The position numbers and the translations under genes were made by a program. Of a stretch of 64,000 nucleotides of DNA, positions 8,686 through 18,052 are shown in pieces. Origin of the DNA: Nematocida ironsii (Eukaryota; Microsporidia). Under the pieces are notes generated by a model that worked only from the letters and a program-made list of their open reading frames with translations, was not told the origin of the DNA and made no database searches. Every line of letters begins with the position of its first letter. The first letter of the stretch is position 1. The stretch is from NCBI GenBank assembly GCA_001642415.1, contig LTDK01000172.1, forward strand, positions 62,001 through 126,000. The letters run 5' to 3'.

Positions 8686-10272
8686 ATGGTTGAACAGTGT
8701 AATCATCCAGTGAGGATAGAAGGAATGTGTGGGTGCTGTGGTGCAGATGTGAATGAGAAGAGTGAGGAATTATTTACACTCCTTCATAATAACACAAGCT
8801 TACTTTTAAATAAAAAAGAAGCAGAGAGAGTTAATGAAGAAATGTACACTGGCACTGTTAAGAGCAAGAGGTTAGTATTACTGCTGGATTTAGATCAGAC
8901 AGTCATTCATACAAGTGCATCAGGGAAGTTCAGAAAGTATTTTGAAGCACTAAAGCCTTATTTAAACCAGGAGTCACCAGATACTTCTACTCCAGATAAT
9001 GAAACAACCAAAAGTAACATAGAAATATCTGGAGATATTACAGAGTGTATAGAAGAATCCATAGGTAAAGAAATAGAAATGGGCTTAGACTGTGATAAGT
9101 CTAATAATATAAATAGTAATAGGACCAGGAGTATTACAGATATAAATACAGACCAAAGAAAAAGAAGAAAATTCACAGACAAGGCAGAATTATTAGATAT
9201 AAGGAAAAAAAAAGAAAAAACATTCAATGACATAAGAGAAATAAAAATAGAAGGGTACTCTTATTATGTGAAACTACGGGATAATTTACACTGGTTCTTA
9301 GAAGAAGTATCGAAATATTATGAAATACACATTTATACAATGGGGAATAAGTCGTATGCATGTTCTATTGCAGGATTATTAGACCCAACAGGTAAATTAT
9401 TCGGGAATAGGATTATAAGCAGAGATGATAATTTCGGGTGTTTTGACAAGGACATAAAGAGACTCTTCCCAACAAATTCTAAACACGTGGTGATATTAGA
9501 TGATAGGCCGGATGTATGGGGATTTGTTGATAATTTATACCCAATAAGGCCGTATTACTACTTCCAAACAGATGATATAAACAGTCCTGAAGCATTACAG
9601 GGCATGAAGAGTGCACTGACTGAGGATATAAGAAATAGTCCAATAGGAGAAGTATTTAGAAACAAAAATGACTTAATGGATTTAATTGAGAAAGAGTGTA
9701 TATTAACGTATTTTGACAATGAATTAGAAAAAGTATTCTCCGGGTTAAAGGAGGTGCACACAGAATTCTTCTCAACACAGCAGGACACTGCAAGTATCCT
9801 CAAGAAAAAGAAAGAAATTTTCAATGGGTGCACTGCAGAAATATTTTCAAGTGTGAATGAGTACACGCTTTATTTAAACCTTTTGTTTATGCACCATGGT
9901 GGGCAGACTTTTAGTCGTGGTTTAGTGAATAAAGTAACACACCTTATTACAACAGGAAATGGGAAAATAAGAAGTGCTTGGAAGAAAAAGAAGGAAACAG
10001 CAGTAAACCCAGTATGTGTACAGGTGGAGTGGATGCACGAATCAATATACGCATTTAAAAAGTTGGATGAAAAAGAGTTCTTACTTAATGTAGATGACTT
10101 AGAGAGTACTCAAGAAGAGTTTGATACAAATATGGAAAGTTCATCAGATGGTAATCACAGTAATGATGAATTCATTGATTTAGAAGAAAGTGCGGATACT
10201 TCAAATACAGCAAGTGAAGCATTTGGGAGCAGTGATGATTCTTTGTATAAAAAGATACTAGATGATAATTAG
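8686..10272 (+). CDS. FCP1: Fcp1-type RNA polymerase II CTD phosphatase
   Basis: A 528-residue protein. An N-terminal Cys/His cluster (residues 5-21) is followed by the FCPH catalytic domain starting at LLLDLDQTVIHT, where D68 and D70 are the nucleophile and general acid. The motif LDDRPDVW appears later in the same domain. A charged insertion (about 90-180) interrupts the domain. A BRCT domain lies at about 385-470 (with W at the conserved VEWMHES), and an acidic Ser/Asp-rich tail ends the protein. Fcp1 dephosphorylates Ser2/Ser5 of the Pol II C-terminal repeats to recycle the polymerase, with the acidic tail contacting TFIIF. It is shorter than yeast Fcp1 (732). A T-rich AAATATTTTTTAT tract (8667-8679) precedes the ATG. 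Confidence 0.93.
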   Translation: MVEQCNHPVRIEGMCGCCGADVNEKSEELFTLLHNNTSLLLNKKEAERVNEEMYTGTVKSKRLVLLLDLDQTVIHTSASGKFRKYFEALKPYLNQESPDTSTPDNETTKSNIEISGDITECIEESIGKEIEMGLDCDKSNNINSNRTRSITDINTDQRKRRKFTDKAELLDIRKKKEKTFNDIREIKIEGYSYYVKLRDNLHWFLEEVSKYYEIHIYTMGNKSYACSIAGLLDPTGKLFGNRIISRDDNFGCFDKDIKRLFPTNSKHVVILDDRPDVWGFVDNLYPIRPYYYFQTDDINSPEALQGMKSALTEDIRNSPIGEVFRNKNDLMDLIEKECILTYFDNELEKVFSGLKEVHTEFFSTQQDTASILKKKKEIFNGCTAEIFSSVNEYTLYLNLLFMHHGGQTFSRGLVNKVTHLITTGNGKIRSAWKKKKETAVNPVCVQVEWMHESIYAFKKLDEKEFLLNVDDLESTQEEFDTNMESSSDGNHSNDEFIDLEESADTSNTASEAFGSSDDSLYKKILDDN

Positions 10273-10406
10273 ATTAAATATTTAGGGATAATTTAGAGTA
10301 TTAGTCTGCTTCTGTGTTTGGTTTATTATGTGTCATATATTGGTTATTATTATAATTCGAGGGAATGTTTCAAAGACTGTTTAAATTACTTGGTGTATGA
10401 TTATGT

Positions 10407-12365
10407 ATGAGAGAAATGATTCGTATACTTATTATAGTGTATAGTATGGTATTACTTAGTCATAAATGCTTTGGTAAGTACATATTTGATGAGAGGCTGG
10501 TACTATTCTCAGATGACAGGCAGACTAAAGTACTCATTGATAAGGAATTAGTGCAGGGATTTACTACGCACAGTATTACGTACAGTAAGGACTGGATTAA
10601 TGGGAAATATAAAAAAAGGATAAAGGATGATACATTATATGATTTATCAACCGTAGGATCACTGCCTATTCCAAAGGAGTACTTTAAGGGATTAGAAGAG
10701 TTTTTTAGTATGACGGGTATTATGAGGTACTCAGAAAACAGGAAAATGGATTTCTCAGAATTTGTTGATATGATTTGGGGATGGACACATTTCCGCTTAG
10801 ATCCAAATGAAGTATTAATTGATATTCCTGAGAATGCCAGGCCATTTACCAAGGTAGAGTGCTTTAAGGAAAACCTTCTTCTTCTGTTAAGGGCTAATCC
10901 TAGGATAAGAAATACCTTACATAATATAATTAATGAGATAAACAGGATAAACTTACCAAATGGTCCTCTGCCCACATATAAAATGGTACCCAGAGATAAA
11001 ATACAATGGTTTCTTAATGCCAAGCAGAATAATTGGATAAAAAAGTTTCTTGAACTGTGCCTATGCCATAGAATAGGAAATATATCCCTGCACGCAAAAG
11101 TAACCGAAAATATTCATGAGAAAAATACCATACAAATCACGGTAAGGCCGTATACTAAAAGAACAGCAAGGAATGCAACTGATGTATTCAGTACATTTAT
11201 AATGAATAACAGTACGTATACGTTCTCAAATATGAACATTCAAATAGAAGAGAATACAATTATATCTGCAAGTATTATGAATGACTTATTCGTTATATTC
11301 GGAAGGACAGATACGCTCACATTAGACCATCCTGGTGGTATTGGTCATATAAAGGAGTACTCATCACTTCTTACAAATATTTTAAGGGATGAAGTTATAA
11401 GAAAGCAAAATCATTCTGTTTCCTTACTTAAAGGTCTGATTCTGTCGCATACTCTGTTTTTAACGGAGAAGAGTCTTGAATACCTGGAAAAAACAGACAT
11501 TACGAAATTTGGGTTTAAAAAGTACTATCCACCTTCTTATAGGGCAGAGAAAGCATACCACACGATTCAGCATATGATAAATAATTTCCTTACCCGGTTA
11601 CTCACTGGACAGTCACCTATTTCCTCATCACTAGAATATTTACTGGGGCCGGACAGACTCTTTTTCTCAAAGCACGTGAAGTACGATAATCTTCCAAAAT
11701 TGCATACAATTGAGATTCATGTGAGTAACACAGTAAAGTCCGTTAATAGATCAACATTTACTATTCCCAGTACATCTATTATTAAAACTGTCGTACTCGT
11801 TGAGGATGTAACTGCAAGTGCAAAGGATACTTATAATGTCTTATACGGAATATCTTCACTGCGGTACATAACCACACTCGATATGAAAAGAACAACAGTA
11901 AATCCAATGAAAATCATTCCAATCCTGTTAGATATAAACACAAAGTATAAAACAACCATACGGGCAATTGAATTCCCATATATACCTGATACTATCACCG
12001 CTCATAAATGGCCGATTAGTTCGTTCATTAAATCACTCCCCAGTATAAGAAAGTACGGAATATACGTGTCAGAAAAAAAAGCAGAAAAAACTCTTTTTTC
12101 TCTTATACAGGATATTCAAGATACATTCAAGAATGCGTCAGATGGTACGCGAGTGAATTTAACCATCAGAAATATCTCCATAACCAGTTATCATGGGATT
12201 AGTTCATATATGGTTACACCGCATTATATAAACCGATCCTTATTTATGTCCGTGTATAAAACACTGCCACTCCCCGTGGTGCGCAGTAGCAAGTATCCAG
12301 CAGCAGATGAAATTCTAAGAATTCTGTCTAAAGGCACTGCACTGAATAGTACTCTAAAAAAATAG
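10407..12365 (+). CDS. Large secreted protein, unrecognised
   Basis: A 652-residue protein with a signal peptide (about 1-23, ending near KCFG). There is no obvious second membrane segment, so it is probably secreted or lumenal. It has scattered NxS/T sites and few cysteines. A stretch from about 430 to 560 has leucine-spaced beta/alpha character (TVVLVEDV, LRYITTLDM, IRAIEFPYI) that may reflect degenerate leucine-rich repeats; I cannot prove this. Codon use matches the neighbours. It could be a spore-surface or host-exposed protein of a lineage-specific family. Function unknown. Confidence 0.7.
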   Translation: MREMIRILIIVYSMVLLSHKCFGKYIFDERLVLFSDDRQTKVLIDKELVQGFTTHSITYSKDWINGKYKKRIKDDTLYDLSTVGSLPIPKEYFKGLEEFFSMTGIMRYSENRKMDFSEFVDMIWGWTHFRLDPNEVLIDIPENARPFTKVECFKENLLLLLRANPRIRNTLHNIINEINRINLPNGPLPTYKMVPRDKIQWFLNAKQNNWIKKFLELCLCHRIGNISLHAKVTENIHEKNTIQITVRPYTKRTARNATDVFSTFIMNNSTYTFSNMNIQIEENTIISASIMNDLFVIFGRTDTLTLDHPGGIGHIKEYSSLLTNILRDEVIRKQNHSVSLLKGLILSHTLFLTEKSLEYLEKTDITKFGFKKYYPPSYRAEKAYHTIQHMINNFLTRLLTGQSPISSSLEYLLGPDRLFFSKHVKYDNLPKLHTIEIHVSNTVKSVNRSTFTIPSTSIIKTVVLVEDVTASAKDTYNVLYGISSLRYITTLDMKRTTVNPMKIIPILLDINTKYKTTIRAIEFPYIPDTITAHKWPISSFIKSLPSIRKYGIYVSEKKAEKTLFSLIQDIQDTFKNASDGTRVNLTIRNISITSYHGISSYMVTPHYINRSLFMSVYKTLPLPVVRSSKYPAADEILRILSKGTALNSTLKK

Positions 12366-12439
12366 TTCATATTCGGGATGCTGTTACTTCTAATGTGAAT
12401 AAATTTAGTACTTTCCTATAACGTATTTTATTAGTAATT

Positions 12440-12982
12440 TTAGTAGAAGGCGCTCATTGGGTCAATGTTCTTTGGGAGAGTGAATGGAGTGGCAAAGTAT
12501 GTCTTTAATCCTTTAATACCTGCACATTCCTTCTCTATTGCCATGTCTATTATGCTCTGCTTTCCATCTACGTTTATTAAGTCTAATATTTCAAGATCTA
12601 CGGCATTCTCAGTGGTCCAGTCTCTTATGGCATTTATCTCCTCTTCCTTTACCTCAATTGAGTCAATAAAGTCTCTCTTCAGAGGAACAAAGACAGAAAC
12701 AGGATGGACAAATCTTTGGTTTACTACAGCGAATGTCATTCCATTAATCTTAGATGGTCCACTGATCAGAACTAAGTTCTTTGGAAGTTTTTTTACGATT
12801 ACTCCTCTTAGAGAAGTGTACTGTCCTTTAAGAATTACCACAACCTGTCCTTCAATTATATCAGATCTCTCGGCATCAGTGTGTCTCTTGTTCTCATCTA
12901 TCCATCTGAGAACTTTGCTTGGAATGTCATCTGCTTCATACTTCCCATTGTCTTGCTTGTTTATTATAATGTTTCTAATCAT
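12440..12982 (-). CDS. RPL6: Ribosomal protein eL6
   Basis: A 180-residue protein from ATG 12982. The KOW-like core reads EGQVVVILKGQYTSLRGVIVKKL and then VLISGPSKINGMTFAVVNQRFVHPVSV, the eL6 signature. It is a large-subunit protein that binds 25S rRNA expansion segments. An in-frame upstream ATG at 13075 would add 31 residues of low-complexity Phe/Tyr/Leu sequence and is rejected. The downstream start is supported by CCCCCC four bases upstream (12985-12990), the translation-gene initiator pattern of microsporidia. Length is normal for eL6. Confidence 0.9.
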   Translation of the reverse strand: MIRNIIINKQDNGKYEADDIPSKVLRWIDENKRHTDAERSDIIEGQVVVILKGQYTSLRGVIVKKLPKNLVLISGPSKINGMTFAVVNQRFVHPVSVFVPLKRDFIDSIEVKEEEINAIRDWTTENAVDLEILDLINVDGKQSIIDMAIEKECAGIKGLKTYFATPFTLPKNIDPMSAFY

Positions 12983-12984
12983 CT

Positions 12985-12990
12985 GGGGGG
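12985..12990 (-). promoter_or_regulatory. CCCCCC initiator-like box before eL6
   Basis: On the minus strand the start reads CCCCCCAGATG, preceded by a pyrimidine-rich tract. A C6 run is unusual in this AT-rich sequence and fits the CCC-like signal described for microsporidian ribosomal protein genes. It also fixes the start codon choice. Confidence 0.55.
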
Positions 12991-13252
12991 CAGAAAAATA
13001 AAAAAATAAATAGAAATACAGAAACCGAAAAGTGGCCAGATGCACTGAATAATTAAAATATGCACAGAGGATCACTTAAAGAACACTTTTATTGTCCTTG
13101 CTATTCTATAAAATATTCTTAATTATTGAATATTTATGGGTTATTTATGAGTACTTCACACAGCATAAATATAAATTATGGACTGTAAATTTAAGCAGAA
13201 ACAGTAAAATGTGCCATTCCCTGTGCAGAGACGTAAAATGAAATGTTTCTGT

Positions 13253-14422
13253 TTATTTTAGCAGTTTTCTTAGGTCTAAGTTGGGATCTGCGGTTTTTTT
13301 CATTACTTTTGCTACAGCCATTTCAAAGTCATCTTTTGTTACATGAGTTCTCCTCTCTCGTAGTGCGAACATACCAGCCTCTGTGCATACCCCTTTCACT
13401 TCTGCACCACTCGCACCTACTAATTTTTCTGATATTTTCGATAAGTCAATATTTTTTGTTAAATTCATTTTTCTTGAATGAATTTTTAATATTTCGAGCC
13501 GGGCCTCCTCCTTTGGGGCAGGGAATTCAATTTTCCTGTCAATCCTTCCCGGTCGGAGTAGGGCAGAATCAAGAATATCTATTCTGTTAGTGGCCATAAT
13601 CACCTTTATGTTCTGATGGGCTTCAAACCCGTCCAGCTGGTTAAGTAGTTCTAACATCGTACGCTGTACTTCACTGCTCCCATTTGAACCTTCCATCCGG
13701 ACAGATCCGATCGAATCTATCTCATCCATGAAAATAATTGAAGGGGCATGCTCCCTTGCCATTATGAATAATTCCCTGACTAACCTGGACCCTTCTCCTA
13801 TATACTTCTGTACTAACTCAGACCCAGAAACACGAATAAACCTGCACTGTGTGTGGTGTGCTACTGCTCGTGCTAAAAGAGTCTTCCCAGTACCGGGTGG
13901 ACCGTATAAAAGTACTCCCTTGGGCTGTGCTATACCAAGTGACTCAAACAGTTCTGGGTGCTTAATTGGAAGTTCAATTACTTCCTTAACTTCCTTTATC
14001 TGGTCATTTAACCCACCAATCATATCATACGTTGAATCAGGCGTCTTCTCAACCATCATTAAAGAAATAATCGGGTCAACCTTTGATGGAAGTACTTTAT
14101 ACAGTGCATACGTATCACTCCTTAAAGCAACCCTCATCCCAGGCTTAAGACTGTCATAATCAACCTGTGGTTCTACCTGTACTAAATGCTTTCCTTCAGT
14201 AGTTGTCTTCACTAGAATAATATTCTTCCCCATCTTCTTCGCTATTTCTCCTACTGTACAGGATGGTTCCTGTATTATTGCGATTTCTTCTTTTAACTGC
14301 CTGACCTGATGGTTCAGCGTGTTCTTTATTTTATCTAATCTCTCAATATTGTGCTGCTTTTTTTCTATTCTCACTTTCAATTCTTCTGCTCTGCTTGTGT
14401 TGTACTGCTGAAGGATGTGCAT
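13253..14422 (-). CDS. RPT6: 26S proteasome regulatory ATPase Rpt6
   Basis: A 389-residue AAA ATPase. An N-terminal coiled coil (about 10-52) precedes the OB domain (about 55-115) and the AAA module. Walker A is GPPGTGKT (174-181), Walker B is FMDEID (231-236), and [10 protein letters not shown] carries the arginine finger. The stretch [23 protein letters not shown] is diagnostic for Rpt6 among the six Rpt paralogues. The C-terminus (RKLLK) resembles the Rpt6 tail and not the HbYX ending of Rpt2/3/5. It unfolds substrates for the 20S core, two of whose subunits are encoded at 27.6-29.3 kb. Length is slightly less than yeast (405). Confidence 0.95.
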   Translation of the reverse strand: MHILQQYNTSRAEELKVRIEKKQHNIERLDKIKNTLNHQVRQLKEEIAIIQEPSCTVGEIAKKMGKNIILVKTTTEGKHLVQVEPQVDYDSLKPGMRVALRSDTYALYKVLPSKVDPIISLMMVEKTPDSTYDMIGGLNDQIKEVKEVIELPIKHPELFESLGIAQPKGVLLYGPPGTGKTLLARAVAHHTQCRFIRVSGSELVQKYIGEGSRLVRELFIMAREHAPSIIFMDEIDSIGSVRMEGSNGSSEVQRTMLELLNQLDGFEAHQNIKVIMATNRIDILDSALLRPGRIDRKIEFPAPKEEARLEILKIHSRKMNLTKNIDLSKISEKLVGASGAEVKGVCTEAGMFALRERRTHVTKDDFEMAVAKVMKKTADPNLDLRKLLK

Positions 14423-14962
14423 AGATACAATACAAATAAAATAATTTATACAATGTAAATTAAATAAAATAACAGAATGTGTTATAATTAGTCTATAAAC
14501 ATACGATTACTTATAATACATTGTATAAATAGCTATAAATAGACAAATACACTGTAAATTATAAGTTTATGGGATAATTCTAGTTTATATTTTGAATTAT
14601 TTACTTCTTATGGTATGGTAAATTTACATTATATAATGAGTATTGTGTAATAAATTTAGTAATATTTATGAAATTAATGGTAAATTAGAGTAAATTATGA
14701 ATAATACCAGAAGATTAAATACTTATTAGTGATGGAGTACATTATGTATATTATATACGTATAAATAGGTATTTTAGTTATTCAAAATAAGAATTATTCA
14801 TGGTATAAATATATACATACTAAAATATATGATGTATAGTGTAATATATTTTGTATAATTATGAATAATTATGGAGTAGAAGTACTTCTGTGTACGGTAT
14901 GGTGGTTAATGAGATTATTCTTATTCTGAATATTTATGGGATAAATCTTTTTTTGTACGTTA
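14423..14962. other. AT-rich divergent intergenic region
   Basis: A 540-bp spacer between the divergently transcribed RPT6 and ArgRS genes. It is very AT-rich with irregular TATA-like strings (for example around 14745-14835). No open frame, RNA gene or orderly repeat is visible. Confidence 0.5.
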
Positions 14963-16654
14963 ATGGAGGACAGACTTAGGAATGAGCTTGGTGACATTAT
15001 AAGCAAATGCTGTGGTATTGATGTGGAGAGAGTAAATAAAGCAATTATGCGGAGTAAAACACCAAAGAATGGTGATTTTATAGTTCCATTCTCACAGCTG
15101 ACAAGGGATGAGTCAGTAATACAGAAAGTAGCAGAGAGTATTAAAGAGGGACACTCTATCATAAAGAAAGTAGAGGTAATTAAGCAAATGCTCTGTATAT
15201 ACATAGATGTAAAGGGAATAGCAAAAGAATTAGTCATAGATATACTCACTAAAAAGGAGGAGTATGGGAGCAGCACAGAGGGAAAGGATAAAGTGGTTGT
15301 GATTGATTTTAGTTCTCCAAATATTGCGAAGGTATTCCATGCAGGTCATTTAAGAACCACAATTATTGGGAATTATATCCAGAACATATACAAGAAGATG
15401 GGGTATAAAACAGTTGCACTAAACTATTTAGGAGACTGGGGAAAACAATTTGGATTCTTAGCCATAGGGTACACAGAAGACCAGAAAGCATGCAATGGAG
15501 AATCAGAAAGAATGAAAGAAGATCCAATAAGGTACTTAAATGACATATACGTACGAATGAATAAGAGAGCAGAAGAAGATCCTTCCCTGCATGATAAAGC
15601 CAGAGAATTCTTTAAGAAAATGGAAGATGGAGATGAAGAAGCAATGAGTCTGTGGAGGAAGTTCAGAGAATTAAGTATATCTAAGTATAAGGAAATGTAT
15701 GCAAGTATGAACATATACTTTGACGTATACTCAGGAGAGAGTTTCTATGGAGGTAAGGCTGCATTAGATAATATCCTATCAAAGCCGTACTTAATCCCAT
15801 GTGAAGATGGATCAAAGATAGCAGATTTAGGTAAGCTTGGTAAGACTGTTTTAGTGAAGAAGGATGGATCAACTATTTACATCACAAGAGATGTCCTCTC
15901 AGCACAGGACAGAATCAAAACATACTCACCACATAAGCTTATATACGTAGTGGCAAGTCAGCAAGACCTGCACTTCAAGCAATTATTCAACCTTATGGAA
16001 ATGGACGGGTATGATCCATCCCTATTCCTGCACATAAATTTTGGTATGGTAAAGGGAATGTCCACCCGGAAGGGTACTGCCGTATCCCTGTCAGATATTA
16101 TAGATGTGGCACAGGAAGCAGTCCTTGAGAAAATGGAGGAGAGTGGTAAATCTGACCAAATAATCGATAAGGAAGATACTTCAAGAAACCTGGCACTCTC
16201 AGCTATTCTTATACAGGACTTTAAAGCCAAGCGAATCAAGGACTATGAATTTGACATGAAGAAAAACACTTCATTCGTTGGTGATACAGGACCGTATATC
16301 CAGTACACTCTGTGCAGACTAGCCAGTATTAGTAGGAATTCTATTTATCCTGTAGGGAATCCATCAGAATTAGACTTTACTGATTTAGGCAGTGATAAGT
16401 GCTATGACCTATTATTTTTACTTGGCAGGTATCCTTCTGTCTTATTAGAAAGTATCAGAACACATGAACCATCAATTATTGTCACGTATATCCTGCAGAT
16501 ATGCCAGTTAGTTAATTCTATATTCCGTGTTATATGGGTGGCTAATCAGCCTAAAGATATTGCCAGAGCAAGACTTGCGATGTACGAGTCAATCAGATAC
16601 GTATTAGCAGATGCAGTGAGTATTCTGGGTATGAAACCATTAGAAGTGATGTAA
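14963..16654 (+). CDS. RARS: Arginyl-tRNA synthetase
   Basis: A 563-residue class I synthetase. It has an N-terminal Arg-S domain (about 1-90), then the catalytic core with FSSPNIAKVFHAGHLRTT, whose HAGH is the HIGH-type motif, and NYLGDWGKQFG. The KMSKS counterpart is GMSTRKGT. The C-terminal anticodon-binding DALR-type domain ends in ILGMKPLEVM as in fungal enzymes. It charges tRNA-Arg in the cytosol. Length is slightly less than yeast Rrs1 (607), with all catalytic motifs intact. The ATG follows a short T-rich leader. Confidence 0.96.
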   Translation: MEDRLRNELGDIISKCCGIDVERVNKAIMRSKTPKNGDFIVPFSQLTRDESVIQKVAESIKEGHSIIKKVEVIKQMLCIYIDVKGIAKELVIDILTKKEEYGSSTEGKDKVVVIDFSSPNIAKVFHAGHLRTTIIGNYIQNIYKKMGYKTVALNYLGDWGKQFGFLAIGYTEDQKACNGESERMKEDPIRYLNDIYVRMNKRAEEDPSLHDKAREFFKKMEDGDEEAMSLWRKFRELSISKYKEMYASMNIYFDVYSGESFYGGKAALDNILSKPYLIPCEDGSKIADLGKLGKTVLVKKDGSTIYITRDVLSAQDRIKTYSPHKLIYVVASQQDLHFKQLFNLMEMDGYDPSLFLHINFGMVKGMSTRKGTAVSLSDIIDVAQEAVLEKMEESGKSDQIIDKEDTSRNLALSAILIQDFKAKRIKDYEFDMKKNTSFVGDTGPYIQYTLCRLASISRNSIYPVGNPSELDFTDLGSDKCYDLLFLLGRYPSVLLESIRTHEPSIIVTYILQICQLVNSIFRVIWVANQPKDIARARLAMYESIRYVLADAVSILGMKPLEVM

Positions 16655-16779
16655 TCCATTAGTCTAGATATTCATAATCTGACAGTTATTCCTGATAAGA
16701 ATAATTACTTATTTATCCGTTATAATAAATATTATAAGTATAATCACACTAATCATTATTAATATACCAAATACATACC

Positions 16780-17020
16780 AGTCCTATAAGCATAATCCAG
16801 GCTAATTCTGTATAATCCAGGCTAATTCTGTATAACCTGGTTTAATCCTGTCTAATTCCGTATAATCCTATTAATCATATCTAATCCTATTAATCATATA
16901 TAATCCTAGCTAATTTTACCTGTATAAGATTATGTATAATCCTGTATAACCCTATCCAATCCTGTATAATCTCTATTAATTATCTATAATCCAGACTAAT
17001 CCTGTATAATTATTTTATTT
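16780..17020. repeat. Degenerate TATAATCC/CTAATCC repeat
   Basis: Between ArgRS and ALG14 the sequence is built from short units such as GGCTAATTCTGTATAATCCA and TATTAATCATATATAATCC, drifting along the array. The rest of the 390-bp gap is plain AT-rich DNA. Confidence 0.8.
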
Positions 17021-17045
17021 ATACTAAAATTATATTATATTTTAT

Positions 17046-17582
17046 ATGCAAGAGAAATTAGTGCCTTTAATCGTGCTCGGTGGAGGTGGTCACACACAGG
17101 AAATAATTGAAATTATGAAAAAAGGACCAGAATTCTCGAATATTTCACTTATTTGTTCACCATGTGATACTCTCTCAGTAAACCACTTTATTAATGAAAT
17201 ATCCCCAATGAAGTACTCCCTGTATACTGTGCCTAGACCAAATATGGTACTTGCTCCATACTCTCTGTTACAAATTATACACTCACTTATGATGTCTTTT
17301 TTAATAGTATTCCGTGCTAAGAGTGATTTTCTGATATGTAATGGTCCTGGGATATCTGTTCCCATTGTAATTGCTTATAAAATCATATTCCCATTCCGTA
17401 GAATATTTTACATTGAAAGTATGACCAGAACTAAATCACTCTCCATCACAGGGAAGATAGTTCAGTATATTGCAAGTACATTTATAGTACAAAGTAAGGA
17501 ATTATCCAGTGCTGTATACCCATATAGAACGTATCATAACGTATTTACCATAAAATGTATAAATAGAAATACAAATGTATAA
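17046..17582 (+). CDS. ALG14: Alg14-like subunit of UDP-GlcNAc transferase
   Basis: A 178-residue protein. It opens with the glycine-rich loop VLGGGGHTQEI (about 10-20). It contains ICNGPGISVPIVIAYK (about 98-113), and IFYIESMTRTKSLSITGKI matches the Alg14 motif YVES...SLSGK. Alg14 normally anchors catalytic Alg13 at the ER face and the pair adds the second GlcNAc to dolichol-PP-GlcNAc. Unlike yeast Alg14 (237 residues), there is no N-terminal membrane helix before the loop; a hydrophobic stretch at about 78-93 could anchor it. Microsporidia are generally reported to have lost most or all of the N-glycan precursor pathway, so its presence is notable. Confidence 0.88.
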   Translation: MQEKLVPLIVLGGGGHTQEIIEIMKKGPEFSNISLICSPCDTLSVNHFINEISPMKYSLYTVPRPNMVLAPYSLLQIIHSLMMSFLIVFRAKSDFLICNGPGISVPIVIAYKIIFPFRRIFYIESMTRTKSLSITGKIVQYIASTFIVQSKELSSAVYPYRTYHNVFTIKCINRNTNV

Positions 17583-18052
17583 TTATACGTATATTAAATA
17601 CAATACCATATATGTGCATATACTAGTCTACTAGTACACTATCACATACGGTGATACCACTAAGATATAAACATCTAATAATATATTATTTTATACTGTA
17701 TAATATAATTGTAGTACGTACATGTCCTATTCCATGGATGACTCATGAGATGTATCAACAAATAACTTCAATACTAATTACAGTATTAATAAGATCATAA
17801 TAAGTCTGTCCCTGTATATATCCTGATATTCTAATAATCATAATAAATAGCTTATCACTCTCTTATATTATACTATAATATTAATAGGGTAATAATCGTA
17901 TTACTCCTTATGAGTATATTATTTGATTATGGTAATATCTGGTTATATACTTATTTATGATTATAATGGTATAATTAAGGTATAATCTACTCTTATACAT
18001 ATTTTATTATTACATATTCTATGTTTACTGTACACTTCTGATGAATATCTTA
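17583..18052. other. AT-rich intergenic region
   Basis: A 470-bp spacer between the converging ALG14 and the BAR-PH-VASt gene. No open frame, repeat array or RNA gene is seen. Confidence 0.5.

Noticed and set aside
10407..12365. Assignment of the secreted 652-residue protein to the leucine-rich-repeat class
   Set aside because: Leucine spacing is irregular; kept as unknown.
12983..13075. 31-residue N-terminal extension of eL6
   Set aside because: Phe/Tyr/Leu-rich and not part of the eL6 fold; the CCCCCC box sits before the inner ATG.
12960..13090. Possible 5' intron before eL6 ending in CAG at the start codon
   Set aside because: CAG precedes the ATG and a pyrimidine tract is present, but no donor or branch site could be identified; the CCC-box explanation is simpler.
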